Source: Pseudomonas luteola NBRC 103146 (GTDB lineage Bacteria > Pseudomonadota > Gammaproteobacteria > Pseudomonadales > Pseudomonadaceae). Taken from it: 64,000 nt of DNA. A program made the position numbers and the translations under genes. The stretch spans positions 44,582-108,581 of the forward strand of contig NZ_BDAE01000018.1 of the NCBI RefSeq assembly GCF_002091675.1, written 5' to 3'. Shown here piece by piece: positions 49,183 to 57,521 of the stretch (its first letter is position 1; each line of letters opens with the position of its first letter). The notes under the pieces are model-generated. The model saw nothing but the letters and a program-made list of their open reading frames with translations, had not been told where the DNA came from and searched no databases.

Positions 49183-49224
49183 GCAGCCCTTTATACTGTA
49201 TATGTGCACAGTATAAAGGGCTGC
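49183..49224. repeat. 42-bp palindrome spanning the radical SAM promoter
   Basis: GCAGCCCTTTATACTGT (49183-49199) and ACAGTATAAAGGGCTGC (49208-49224) are perfect 17-bp inverted arms separated by ATATGTGC. The central 20 bp are an SOS box. The arms extend well beyond what LexA alone requires. Confidence 0.9.
49194..49213 (-). promoter_or_regulatory. LexA (SOS) box controlling the radical SAM-UdgX operon
   Basis: The core CTGT-N8-ACAG is perfect (49196-49211), and TA/TA flanks extend it to the 20-bp E. coli-type consensus. It overlaps the putative -10 element and ends 15 bp from the start codon, so LexA binding should block transcription. Confidence 0.85.
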
Positions 49225-49237
49225 AGAAAGTCTTCAA
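49210..49237 (-). promoter_or_regulatory. Promoter of the radical SAM-UdgX operon
   Basis: On the minus strand TTGAAG (49232-49237, -35) and TATACT (49210-49215, -10, five of six matches) are 16 bp apart. The -10 lies inside the LexA box. The predicted transcript starts near 49203, giving a leader of about 25 nt. Confidence 0.6.
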
Positions 49238-49276
49238 CCGCTTCTGCTCAACGGTGGGCTTACGGTAGCGCTATCG

Positions 49277-49945
49277 TTAGGACTTGTGGGGATTAGGCGC
49301 ACTACGTGGGCGGACCTGCTGTTCACTCGTGGCGACCATCTGGGGAAGAACACGCTTGGCTGAGGCGAAACGCGTTTTCCAGTAGGGGCGGCTGAGATGA
49401 TCAATTCGTACGCTTTCTCCACGACGTGGTGCATGGATAAAGCGATCATGGCCCATATAAATCGCAACATGGTCAACATTGCGGCCATGTATCTTGAAAA
49501 AGATCAAATCGCCAGGTTTTAGATCCTTTTTTCCAACCTTCATGCCATCCATGCGAGCCAGCTCCTGAGAGGTACGAGGTAGCTCAAGATTCTGGACGTC
49601 ACGGTATACATAATTCACGAGTCCGCTGCAGTCAAAACCATGCTTAGGTGTTGTGCCGCCCCAACGGTAGGGTGTCCCTAGTACATCGATTGCGCGGTTG
49701 ACTACTTTGGTGCTTTCCTTGGCCGCAGCATGCTGAGCGGCAGCATGTGCTTGCACAATGGTTCCCGCCTTGGGCTTGGCAGGAGCATAAACATGTTGTG
49801 TACGTGCCTTGGGTTTATTGGCACGTGGTGCTGACTTGGCATGAGCCGGAGCGGCAGCGCGAGCACTAACGGCTTCTTTGGCCTGGACTGCCGTCACAGG
49901 CAGTACCAAACAGGCTGATAGCCAGGTAATGAGTAAAGAGCGCAT
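49277..49945 (-). CDS. Secreted NlpC/P60 family cell-wall peptidase
   Basis: A 222-residue exported protein: signal peptide (1-22, ending VQA), an Ala/Lys-rich low-complexity linker (about 25-85), then an NlpC/P60 domain with VLGTPYRWGGTTPKHGFDCSGLVNYVY (catalytic Cys in FDCSG), LKPGDLIFFK, DHVAIYMGHDRFIHAPRRG (catalytic His). It should cleave peptidoglycan stem peptides. The basic linker could bind the wall. It is transcribed towards the radical SAM operator but is separated from it by about 50 bp. Confidence 0.93.
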   Translation of the reverse strand: MRSLLITWLSACLVLPVTAVQAKEAVSARAAAPAHAKSAPRANKPKARTQHVYAPAKPKAGTIVQAHAAAQHAAAKESTKVVNRAIDVLGTPYRWGGTTPKHGFDCSGLVNYVYRDVQNLELPRTSQELARMDGMKVGKKDLKPGDLIFFKIHGRNVDHVAIYMGHDRFIHAPRRGESVRIDHLSRPYWKTRFASAKRVLPQMVATSEQQVRPRSAPNPHKS

Positions 49946-50153
49946 TGTCGACAGACCTGATAATCAAAATCGCGCAACTTTATATCAGATCGATAGTTTT
50001 ATTTCCGCTCCGCCGGTCGAGATATTTATCAAAAATCAGCGGTTCATGTCGCAAAAGGTTTCTATACCAGTTGGAATCACTGGCAGAATGACCAGTGAAG
50101 TCAAAAAATCTTGCTTATGAAGCAGACATTACCGCTCTGTGACTGAGGTTGTC

Positions 50154-50570
50154 ATGAAGTACCAAAACGATACGCATAGCAAAGTGCTTGGATACCTGTT
50201 GTGGATTTTTGGCTTTCTAGGTGCTCATCGCTTTTATTACGGAAAGCCGGTTACCGGCACCATTTGGTTTTTTACGCTAGGCCTTCTAGGGGTTGGCTGG
50301 CTGATCGACCTGTTCCTGATCCCCAGCATGGATCGTGAGGCAGATATGCGGTTCCAGGGCGGTCGCGTCAATTACAGCATTGCGTGGATACTGTTGACAT
50401 TTCTAGGCATTTTTGGCGTCCATCGGTTGTACATGGGTAAATGGATCACGGCCATTCTGTACTTCTTTACCGGTGGATTTTTCCTGTTGGGTGTGCTGTA
50501 CGATTTCTGGACGCTGAACGATCAGGTCTCCATCGAGAATCGGCAGAAAGGAGGCGGTATTCTAGGGTAG
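50154..50570 (+). CDS. Membrane protein with two TM2 repeats
   Basis: A 138-residue protein from the ATG at 50154 (MKYQNDTHSKVLGYLL) with GAGG upstream; the GTG five codons earlier is less likely. It contains two tandem TM2 units: FLGAHRFYYGKPVTGTIWFFTLGLLGVGWLIDLF and IFGVHRLYMGKWITAILYFFTGGFFLLGVLYDFW, each with the G-x-H-R-(F/L)-Y-x-G-K turn between two helices. Function is unknown. Most TM2 proteins carry a single unit. Confidence 0.88.
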   Translation: MKYQNDTHSKVLGYLLWIFGFLGAHRFYYGKPVTGTIWFFTLGLLGVGWLIDLFLIPSMDREADMRFQGGRVNYSIAWILLTFLGIFGVHRLYMGKWITAILYFFTGGFFLLGVLYDFWTLNDQVSIENRQKGGGILG

Positions 50571-50576
50571 GGATGA

Positions 50577-50604
50577 GCGAACCCGCTGTACACAGCGGGT
50601 TCGC
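50577..50604. terminator. Terminator between the TM2 gene and pyrX
   Basis: GCGAACCCGCTGT (50577-50589) and ACAGCGGGTTCGC (50592-50604) form a perfect 13-bp stem with a minimal loop between convergent genes. The plus strand continues TGGTTTC. Confidence 0.75.
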
Positions 50605-50609
50605 TGGTT

Positions 50610-51881
50610 TCAGGCCTGATACGTTGTCTTGCCTGCAACCAGTGTATGGCGAACCCTTCCCGGCAGCTCTACGTCCATGAATGGCGTATTGCGCCCGCGT
50701 GAAAGCCAGGGCTTGCCTACGGTGGTACGCTCTTCGAGCGAGAAGAGGACGATATCGGCTGGGGTGCCTACTGATAACTGACCGGCAGGCAGATCCAATA
50801 CAGAGGCAGGGCCACTTGTTAGCCTGTGAAGGGCAGTCGATAAATCCAGTAATCCTTCTTCTACAAGCTTCAGGGTCAGAGGTAACAACATTTCTGCACT
50901 GCTGATACCGGGCTCGGTGGCTGCGAAAGGCGCAAGCTTCGCATCTTCTTCATGCGGCTGGTGATGACTGGCAATGGCCTGTACTACGCCGCTTCGTACT
51001 GCTTCACGCAACGCCTGCCTGTCTCGCTCAGTGCGAAGAGGCGGCTGCACATGGTAAAAACTGGAAAACCCTTCAAGCCGTTCATCAGTAAGGAACAGTT
51101 GATACAACGCTACATCGGCGGTGACAGGGAGCCCTCGTGCCTGTGCTTCAGCAATCATCTCAATTCCACGGGCGCTGGTCAGCTGGCTAAAGTGTGCTCG
51201 TACGCCGCTTTGCTCAACCAGAAGAAGGTTTTGGGATAGGGCAACGGTTTCAGCTGTCTCTGGTATGCCAGCAAGACCTAGGAAGCTAGCGGTAGGGCCC
51301 TCATGAGCCAACCCGCCTTCTGCTAGATCAGCATCCTGAGATGTAAAGATAACCTTCAAATCAAAGGTCGCTGCGTACTCCAGTGCTCGCCGAAGCGTGC
51401 GCATGCCTGCCATGGGGGCCAGCCCATTGGTAAAGGCTACACAGCCTGCACTGTGCAATGTAACGAGTTCGGCAAGTTGCTCTCCGGCCAACCCTTTTGT
51501 CAGGGCACCAACAGGAAAGACACGCGCTTTACCTGCCGCTTGCGCACGATCCAGAATGAGTTCGGTGACCGCAGTAGTATCCAGTACGGGCTTGGTAGAC
51601 GGCGGACAACACAGGCTGGTTGTACCACCTGCTGCCGCTGCCTGCGTTTCGCTTTCTATAGTGCCTTTTCGGGTATGGCCTGGTTCGCGGAGCGACACAT
51701 TCAGATCAACAAGGCCGGGAGCTGCTATCAGTCCAGAGGCATCAATTACAGTTTCTGCCTTGAAACCAACAGGGGCTTCACCCAAGGCAATGATATTGCC
51801 TTGGGAAACGTGAATATCGGTTATTTGATCGAGGCGGGTGGCGGGATCTATTACTCGCGCCTTGATAATGCTCAGAGTCAC
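50610..51881 (-). CDS. pyrX: Non-catalytic dihydroorotase-like protein PyrX (PyrC'), partner of aspartate transcarbamylase
   Basis: A 423-residue dihydroorotase-fold protein starting at GTG (TAAGTG directly after pyrB) with AGGAGAG upstream. The zinc-binding HxH of active enzymes is replaced: the loop reads GLVDLNVSLREPG, with Asn61 and Ser63 in place of the two histidines, so it should have no dihydroorotase activity. In P. putida and relatives such proteins are required to assemble the dodecameric ATCase with PyrB. A true pyrC must lie elsewhere. Confidence 0.93.
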   Translation of the reverse strand: MTLSIIKARVIDPATRLDQITDIHVSQGNIIALGEAPVGFKAETVIDASGLIAAPGLVDLNVSLREPGHTRKGTIESETQAAAAGGTTSLCCPPSTKPVLDTTAVTELILDRAQAAGKARVFPVGALTKGLAGEQLAELVTLHSAGCVAFTNGLAPMAGMRTLRRALEYAATFDLKVIFTSQDADLAEGGLAHEGPTASFLGLAGIPETAETVALSQNLLLVEQSGVRAHFSQLTSARGIEMIAEAQARGLPVTADVALYQLFLTDERLEGFSSFYHVQPPLRTERDRQALREAVRSGVVQAIASHHQPHEEDAKLAPFAATEPGISSAEMLLPLTLKLVEEGLLDLSTALHRLTSGPASVLDLPAGQLSVGTPADIVLFSLEERTTVGKPWLSRGRNTPFMDVELPGRVRHTLVAGKTTYQA

Positions 51882-52880
51882 TTAGATACTCTCCTGCTCA
51901 AGTTGACGCTGGGCCGTTTGCCCGCTCATTGCCATGGATAGAACAGCCATACGTACGGCAATGCCGTAGGTCACCTGATTGAGAATCACAGATTGACTCC
52001 CGTCAGCGACGGCCGACTCTATTTCCACTCCACGGTTGATCGGTCCGGGGTGCATGACAATTGCGTCTGGTTTAGCCTGAGCCAGGCGTTGTGTGGTCAG
52101 TCCGAACAGCTTGTAATACTCGCCTTCGCTGGGCAGTAGCCCACCCTGCATCCGTTCGCGTTGAAGACGCAGCATGATGACTACATCCACATCTTTCAGT
52201 CCGGCCGTCATGTCCGTAAACGTTTTTACGCCATAACTATCTTCAAGGCCGATGGGCAGGAGCGTGCGTGGTGCGACGACGCGAATGTCCTGGCATCCCA
52301 GAGTCCGTAGCGCCAGCATATTCGAGCGCGCCACGCGGGAGTGCAGGATGTCGCCAACAATCGCTACAGACAGTTTTTCGAAATCACCTTTGTGACGGCG
52401 AATGGTGAGCATATCGAGCATGCCTTGTGTGGGGTGTGCATGGCGGCCGTCACCGCCATTGATGATTGCTACCTGTGGACAAACATGCTCAGCAATAAAA
52501 TGTGCAGCGCCGGAGTCGGCATGTCTGACTACGAACATGTCCGCCGCCATGGCTTCCAGGTTTCGTAAGGTATCGAACAGTGTTTCGCCTTTGCTGGTCG
52601 AGGAAGTCGAAACGTTCAGTGTGATGACATCGGCAGAAAGCCGCTTGGCCGCCAGCTCGAAAGTGGTTCGAGTCCGGGTTGAGTTTTCAAAGAAAACATT
52701 GCATACCGTTTTGCCGCGCAACAAGGGTACTTTCTTGACTGCGCGTGCGCCTACCTCAAGAAAGGAGTCTGCCGTATCAAGCAGTTCGGTCAGCAGAGGG
52801 CGAGGTAAGTCATCCAGGGAAAGAAAATGGCGCAACTGACCATTGGCATTCAGTTGCAAGGAACGCGTAGCGTTGGTCAT
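51882..52880 (-). CDS. pyrB: Aspartate carbamoyltransferase catalytic subunit
   Basis: A 332-residue ATCase. The carbamoyl phosphate loop is [19 protein letters not shown], followed by [42 protein letters not shown] and the late [18 protein letters not shown] segment. It makes carbamoyl-aspartate in pyrimidine synthesis. The roughly 35-residue N-terminal extension is typical of the class that pairs with PyrX. It sits between pyrR and pyrX. Confidence 0.97.
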   Translation of the reverse strand: MTNATRSLQLNANGQLRHFLSLDDLPRPLLTELLDTADSFLEVGARAVKKVPLLRGKTVCNVFFENSTRTRTTFELAAKRLSADVITLNVSTSSTSKGETLFDTLRNLEAMAADMFVVRHADSGAAHFIAEHVCPQVAIINGGDGRHAHPTQGMLDMLTIRRHKGDFEKLSVAIVGDILHSRVARSNMLALRTLGCQDIRVVAPRTLLPIGLEDSYGVKTFTDMTAGLKDVDVVIMLRLQRERMQGGLLPSEGEYYKLFGLTTQRLAQAKPDAIVMHPGPINRGVEIESAVADGSQSVILNQVTYGIAVRMAVLSMAMSGQTAQRQLEQESI

Positions 52881-52898
52881 GGCGGTAAGCCTTGAGTG

Positions 52899-53411
52899 TC
52901 AAATAGCAGAAGAAAGGGCTTTTCGTTCAAAGGCCAGGGGAGTAGGCCCTGTCAGCTTGATGCGCTCATCCGGACCCAAGGGAAGCGTTTGACCAACGAT
53001 GTCGGGGCGAATAGGAAGTTCGCGCGCCTCCAGATCCAATAGGCAGACGAGGGTCACGCTGGCTGGGCGGCCATAATCGAACAATTCATTCAATGCCGCA
53101 CGAATGGTGCGCCCGGTCATAAGCACATCGTCAACCAGAACAAGGTGCCTGCCTTCTATTTCAAAGGGGAGGGCAGAGGGTTGTACCTGTGGATGCAACC
53201 CATTCTGAGTAAAGTCATCCCGATAGAATGAAACATCCAGGGTGCCTAGAGGCCATTCATTTTGAAGAGCATCCAGTAGCGCTTGAGCAACCCAGACACC
53301 TCCGGTTCGGATTCCCACCAAGCAGGGTTCGCTAATACCCTTGCGCTCAAGGTGGCGAGTCAATTGATCCGCCATTTGCGGAATTAGATCGGTAGGATTC
53401 GGGGTGCTCAT
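52899..53411 (-). CDS. pyrR: Bifunctional PyrR, pyrimidine operon regulator/uracil phosphoribosyltransferase
   Basis: A 170-residue type I phosphoribosyltransferase with the PRPP loop [18 protein letters not shown] and [14 protein letters not shown]. In Gram-positive bacteria PyrR binds pyr mRNA; in pseudomonads its regulatory role is reported but less clear. It is upstream of pyrB and overlaps ruvX by 4 bp. Confidence 0.95.
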   Translation of the reverse strand: MSTPNPTDLIPQMADQLTRHLERKGISEPCLVGIRTGGVWVAQALLDALQNEWPLGTLDVSFYRDDFTQNGLHPQVQPSALPFEIEGRHLVLVDDVLMTGRTIRAALNELFDYGRPASVTLVCLLDLEARELPIRPDIVGQTLPLGPDERIKLTGPTPLAFERKALSSAI

Positions 53412-53869
53412 GCATTCTCCTGCGGAGGCTCGGGTTTGACCGTCTCGGCTTGGGCAGTAAGCCAGCCTTCAAGGAGCATGGCAGCGGCCAAGGCGTCGAC
53501 AGGGCGCTCACGGTAACCATCACGCTGGCCTTGGGCAAGACGTACACCCTTGGCTTCGTATGTGGTCAGGCGCTCATCGTAGGTGTAAACAGGTAGATTG
53601 AATCGACCATTGAGGCGTCGTGCGAATTTCTCCGCACGTGTACTCATCTCGCTAGACGTACCGTCCATATTCAATGGAAGGCCCACTACCAGCGCATCGG
53701 GTTGCCATTCTTTAAGCAGGCTCTCAACCTTCGACCAGTCCGGCACACCATTTTGTGCTTTGAGAATGCATAGCTCTCGAGCTTGGCCTGTTACAGGCTG
53801 GCCCACCGCAACGCCTATCTGGCGCGTGCCGTAGTCAAATCCCAGTACCAGTTTAAATGAGGAAATCAT
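53408..53869 (-). CDS. ruvX: RuvX/YqgF family Holliday junction resolvase-like nuclease
   Basis: A 153-residue RNase H-fold protein: [20 protein letters not shown] at the N-terminus (first catalytic Asp), [11 protein letters not shown] and [12 protein letters not shown] with later acidic residues. Proposed roles are 16S rRNA pre-processing and recombination. It directly abuts yqgE with no spacer. Confidence 0.95.
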   Translation of the reverse strand: MISSFKLVLGFDYGTRQIGVAVGQPVTGQARELCILKAQNGVPDWSKVESLLKEWQPDALVVGLPLNMDGTSSEMSTRAEKFARRLNGRFNLPVYTYDERLTTYEAKGVRLAQGQRDGYRERPVDALAAAMLLEGWLTAQAETVKPEPPQENA

Positions 53870-54439
53870 TCAGGCATGACCCGATTGGCTGGTCAATAAG
53901 GATAGGTTGATACCTAGCTGGGCCGCTGCTGCTTTCAAACGAAGCTCACTGGGAACATTGAACAGAATGGATAGATCGGCCTCGCAGGTAAGCCAGGCAT
54001 TTTCAGCCAGCTCGACTTCAAGCTGGCCTGCTTCCCACCCAGCGTAGCCCAAGGCAATCAGGTGCTGCTCGGGCCCGTGGCCATCGGCTATGGAAAACAA
54101 GATGTCCTGAGAGGTGGAAAGTGCCAGCTCACCCAGCTCCAGTGTTGCCTGGAATTGCGGGCCGGATGGATGAAGAACAAAGCCGCGCTCGACTTGCACT
54201 GGTCCGCCGTTATAAATGGCAGTGCTTCTCGAGGAAAGCGGCGGCGCTTCATCAGGGCGCAGCTGTTCCAGAACATCTTCCAGATTTAATGCGCTTGGCT
54301 TGTTGATGATAATGCCCATGGCACCATCCTCGCCGTGCTCAACCAGATAGATGAGCGTCTGGGCAAAGTTGGAGTCCGCCATGTGCGGCATAGCGATCAA
54401 AAGATGGTTTTTGAGGTATTGCGGAGTGCTAGCGTTCAT
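53870..54439 (-). CDS. algH: YqgE/AlgH family protein
   Basis: A 189-residue protein from the ATG at 54439 (MNASTPQYLKNHLLIAMPHMADSNFAQT); an in-frame GTG at 54460 would add seven residues and cannot be excluded. Conserved stretches are YLVEHGEDGAMGIIINKPSALNLEDVLEQL, VYNGGPVQ-like (IYNGGPVQVERGFVLH) and GYAGWEAGQLEVELAENAWL. AlgH was named for a reported role in alginate regulation; its biochemical function is unknown. It lies next to ruvX, as in most gammaproteobacteria. Confidence 0.93.
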   Translation of the reverse strand: MNASTPQYLKNHLLIAMPHMADSNFAQTLIYLVEHGEDGAMGIIINKPSALNLEDVLEQLRPDEAPPLSSRSTAIYNGGPVQVERGFVLHPSGPQFQATLELGELALSTSQDILFSIADGHGPEQHLIALGYAGWEAGQLEVELAENAWLTCEADLSILFNVPSELRLKAAAAQLGINLSLLTSQSGHA

Positions 54440-54490
54440 GCTGCTAGTTTCTAGCTTCACGTAGGAAGCTTCAAGCCTAACTCAACAACA

Positions 54491-55384
54491 TTATTGGCTG
54501 GCGAGTCGGTCTCCACGCTCAAAGCGCCATGTCCGTATGATTTCAAGCCTGTCGATATCGCTGAGGTCTCCGCTAAACGGGGCAAATGGCGCAGCCAGGC
54601 GCACAATGCGCAGGGCGGCCTGATCAAGCACGGTCTGTCCAGAGGACTCGAGGATTTGAACCTCGTAAAGCGAGCCGTCTCGGTTGATAGAGACCAGCAG
54701 ACGAAGACTTCCGTAAAGTCGTTCTCGGCGGGCTTGTTCTGGATAGTTCAGGTTGCCGACGCGTTCGATCTTCTTGCGCCAGTCTTCCTTGTACCAGGCG
54801 CCTTTGTCCTTCATGGTAGAGGCTGCATTGATCCGGTAGATCTTTGGCCGCTTGGCATACTGCTGACGCTCTTGGGAAAGCTGGGCCTCAAGGCTGGCTA
54901 TTTCGCTTGAGATCTGAGAATTATCAAAGTGAGGTGTTTCTCGGGCGACAGCTTCTGGCTCGGGTTTTTCTTTCCGAGTAGGTGCTTTGTCCTGACGTGC
55001 CGACTTGGTCGTGACGGCGGCCTTGGGGGTCTTGGGTTCAGTGGTTTGCCGAGGGGAAGTCGGCTTGACGGCAGGCTTTATCTCGCTGTCCTTGAATGGC
55101 ACCTCTTCTGTAGTGCTGGGGGCCAGTGCCTTATCAAGCGTGCCGCTGCCCTGCTGATTTTCCTGGGCCAGAAAATCCGCTTTCTCCGGCGCCTTGTCGC
55201 TCTTGAATGAGGCGAGTGTAATCTCAAGGGACTTGCTGACTTCACTAGGTTCCGGCATGGAAAAGCCCAAACCCAAAATCAGAACGACATGAACCAGTGC
55301 CGCTATAAAGAGGGTAAAGCCAAGACGGTCTGCAGGGCGAACGGCAGAGGCGGCAGGCAGCGTATTTGGGATAGCGGCATTCAT
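54491..55384 (-). CDS. Energy transducer TonB family protein (TonB3-like)
   Basis: A 297-residue protein with one N-terminal membrane helix (about 22-43, LGFTLFIAALVHVVLILGLGF), a charged Lys/Glu/Pro-containing periplasmic linker (to about 190) and a C-terminal TonB domain with NYPEQARRERLYGSLRLLVSINRDGSLYEVQILESSG. It lacks the long Glu-Pro/Lys-Pro spacer of classical TonB. Its place between gshB and algH corresponds to P. aeruginosa tonB3, which was reported to be needed for twitching motility. A Fur box is not evident upstream. Confidence 0.85.
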   Translation of the reverse strand: MNAAIPNTLPAASAVRPADRLGFTLFIAALVHVVLILGLGFSMPEPSEVSKSLEITLASFKSDKAPEKADFLAQENQQGSGTLDKALAPSTTEEVPFKDSEIKPAVKPTSPRQTTEPKTPKAAVTTKSARQDKAPTRKEKPEPEAVARETPHFDNSQISSEIASLEAQLSQERQQYAKRPKIYRINAASTMKDKGAWYKEDWRKKIERVGNLNYPEQARRERLYGSLRLLVSINRDGSLYEVQILESSGQTVLDQAALRIVRLAAPFAPFSGDLSDIDRLEIIRTWRFERGDRLASQ

Positions 55385-55420
55385 GATGAGTAGTTGAGAT
55401 TACGCTATGAGAAAACTGCT

Positions 55421-55450
55421 AACCGGCAGGACGATCCTGTCTTGCCGGTT
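55421..55450 (-). terminator. Hairpin between gshB and tonB
   Basis: AACCGGCA (55421-55428) pairs with TGCCGGTT (55443-55450), with partial inner pairing. On the minus strand it is followed after five bases by TTTTC. It should end much of the gshB transcript. Confidence 0.55.
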
Positions 55451-55492
55451 GATGACTATTTGAGGAAGTCTGAAGAGAGTTGGGACAAATGT

Positions 55493-56455
55493 CTATCGTC
55501 CAGGTCTCATCGCCACCTTCTTTTCGATGACATCCATCAGCCGCTCAGCGATGCGGGTATCGTAGGCGTTATCAATTTCCCGAATACAGGTAGGGCTGGT
55601 CACGTTGATTTCTGTCAGATGCTCGCCAATTACATCCAGTCCTACAAATAGTAGGCCACGCTTGCGAAGCTCAGGTCCTACCTTAGCCGCGATCTCTCTG
55701 TCCCTGTCAGACAAGGGCTGCGCGACACCCCGGCCACCCGCCGCCAGATTGCCTCGGGTTTCGCCTTGAGCCGGTATTCTGGCAAGGCAGTACTCCACGG
55801 GTTCGCCATCGATCATGAGTACACGCTTGTCGCCACTCTTGATAGCCGGTAGGTAGCGCTGCGCAATGATCTGTTGTGTTCCGTGCTGTGTCAGCGTTTC
55901 CAGTATGACCGACAGGTTTGGGTCGCCTTCGCGGTGTCTGAAGATGGACGAGCCACCCATTCCATCAAGCGGCTTGAGGATGACGTCCTGATGGGTTTGG
56001 GCAAATTCCCGAATCAAGTCGGCACGTCGACTGACCAGTGTAGGGGGTGTCAATTCTGGGAATAAAGTGGCAAAAAATTTCTCATTGCAGTCGCGAAGGC
56101 TGGAGGGCTTGTTAACAATCAACGATCCTTCCCGCTCTGCCTGTTCCAACATATAAGTAGCATAGACATACTCATTGTCGAAGGGTGGATCCTTGCGCAT
56201 CAGAATGACGTCTAAGTCTGCAAGAGGAATGTCCAGCTCATCATGCAGGTCGTACCAGTGTTCAGAATTTTGATGTACCTTCAATAAACGGCAGCGCGCA
56301 CGAGATTTGCCGTCAAGGTGGTACAGGTCCTGCATCTCCATGTAATGTAGTGTCCATCCACGCGCCTGAGCAGCCCACAACATGGCAAGGGAACTGTCTT
56401 TTTTGTAGGCAATATGGGCAATGGGATCCATAACTATCCCGATGCGTATGCTCAT
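55493..56455 (-). CDS. gshB: Glutathione synthetase
   Basis: A 320-residue ATP-grasp enzyme from the ATG at 56455 (MSIRIGIVMDPIAHIAYKKDSSLAMLWAAQARG), with GGAGAA upstream; the upstream extension is not conserved-looking. Signatures: LMRKDPPFDNEYVYATYMLE, VNKPSSLRDCNEKFFATLFPE, VILKPLDGMGGSSIFR, ARIPAQGETRGNLAAGGRG and EINVTSPTCIREID. It adds glycine to gamma-glutamylcysteine. It is divergent from pilG. Confidence 0.97.
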   Translation of the reverse strand: MSIRIGIVMDPIAHIAYKKDSSLAMLWAAQARGWTLHYMEMQDLYHLDGKSRARCRLLKVHQNSEHWYDLHDELDIPLADLDVILMRKDPPFDNEYVYATYMLEQAEREGSLIVNKPSSLRDCNEKFFATLFPELTPPTLVSRRADLIREFAQTHQDVILKPLDGMGGSSIFRHREGDPNLSVILETLTQHGTQQIIAQRYLPAIKSGDKRVLMIDGEPVEYCLARIPAQGETRGNLAAGGRGVAQPLSDRDREIAAKVGPELRKRGLLFVGLDVIGEHLTEINVTSPTCIREIDNAYDTRIAERLMDVIEKKVAMRPGR

Positions 56456-56607
56456 TGATCGATTCTCCAAAGCAAACGGTTTGACGGCTCTGATCGGCCG
56501 ACACTGATGAGTGCTCAGAGTGGCGATAGCGCGCTTAGTTATCAAGAAAAACCGGTAGTCCGGTGGTTAATAGATAGACCCTGTAGACTGTGCTAAAAAG
56601 ATTCGAT

Positions 56608-56636
56608 TTCCAGCCGATAGCTTAAAAGGGCTGGAA
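56608..56636 (+). promoter_or_regulatory. Inverted repeat upstream of pilG
   Basis: TTCCAGCC (56608-56615) and GGCTGGAA (56629-56636) form an 8-bp stem about 50 bp before the pilG start, in the 229-bp gap between gshB and pilG. It could be an operator or leader hairpin. No other element in this gap is convincing. Confidence 0.3.
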
Positions 56637-56684
56637 TGCATTGATAAAGGCGTCATAACTCGCCTATGTGGTGGTAAAGCAAAC

Positions 56685-57092
56685 ATGGAACAGTACTCCG
56701 AAGGTCTGAAGGTAATGGTAATCGATGATTCGAAAACGATTCGTCGAACCGCCGAGACGCTTCTCAAGAAAGTAGGCTGCGAAGTTATTACTGCCGTCGA
56801 TGGATTCGATGCGCTCGCAAAAATTGCGGATAACCATCCCAACATCATTTTCGTTGATATCATGATGCCTCGTTTGGACGGTTATCAGACCTGTGCGCTT
56901 ATCAAGAACAATAGCGCATTCAAATCGACGCCGGTCATCATGCTTTCTTCGCGTGACGGCCTCTTTGACAAGGCTAAGGGTCGGATCGTTGGGTCCGATC
57001 AATACCTGACCAAACCGTTCAGCAAAGAAGAGCTGATCGGCGCAATAAAAAACCATGTGCCTAATTTTACCCCAGTCGAGCATACGTCCTGA
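56685..57092 (+). CDS. pilG: Twitching motility response regulator PilG
   Basis: A 135-residue single REC domain: VMVIDDSKTIRRTAETLL, phosphoacceptor Asp in IIFVDIMMPRLDGYQTC, the switch Ser in VIMLSSRDG and Lys in YLTKPFSKEEL. PilG is the CheY-like output of the Pil-Chp system that promotes pilus extension and cAMP production. It leads the cluster. Confidence 0.97.
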   Translation: MEQYSEGLKVMVIDDSKTIRRTAETLLKKVGCEVITAVDGFDALAKIADNHPNIIFVDIMMPRLDGYQTCALIKNNSAFKSTPVIMLSSRDGLFDKAKGRIVGSDQYLTKPFSKEELIGAIKNHVPNFTPVEHTS

Positions 57093-57131
57093 GGCGTCTG
57101 GTTCGTGGTACTGACCAAGTAGGATTCGAAA

Positions 57132-57497
57132 ATGGCTAGAATTTTGATAGTCGATGATTCACCGACTGAAATGTACAAGCTGACCGCCATGCTGGAAAAG
57201 CACGGCCATCAGGTTCTCAAGGCTGAAAACGGTGCTGATGGCGTTGCCTTGGCTCGTCAGGAAAAGCCCGATGTCGTTCTGATGGACATCGTGATGCCCG
57301 GTCTGAACGGTTTTCAGGCAACCCGTCAGTTAACCAAGGACAGCGAAACCAGCCAGATCCCTGTCGTTATCGTGACGACCAAGGATCAGGAGACCGACAA
57401 GGTCTGGGGCAAGCGTCAAGGTGCGCGTGATTATCTGACGAAGCCGATTGATGAAGACACATTGTTGAAAACCTTGGCTGGTGTACTCCGCGCTTAA
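57132..57497 (+). CDS. pilH: Twitching motility response regulator PilH
   Basis: A 121-residue REC domain: ARILIVDDSPTEMYKLTAMLEKHGH, phosphoacceptor Asp in VVLMDIVMPGLNGFQATRQL, VIVTTKDQETDKVWGKRQGARDYLTKPIDE. PilH counters PilG, either as a phosphate sink or by acting on retraction. It starts 39 bp after pilG. Confidence 0.97.
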   Translation: MARILIVDDSPTEMYKLTAMLEKHGHQVLKAENGADGVALARQEKPDVVLMDIVMPGLNGFQATRQLTKDSETSQIPVVIVTTKDQETDKVWGKRQGARDYLTKPIDEDTLLKTLAGVLRA

Positions 57498-57521
57498 GGT
57501 CATTCAAGGCAGGATCTTCAT

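Noticed and set aside
49180..49209. Upstream start for the radical SAM gene inside the operator
   Set aside because: It would place coding sequence across the LexA box and the predicted transcription start; the ATG at 49179 matches the family N-terminus.
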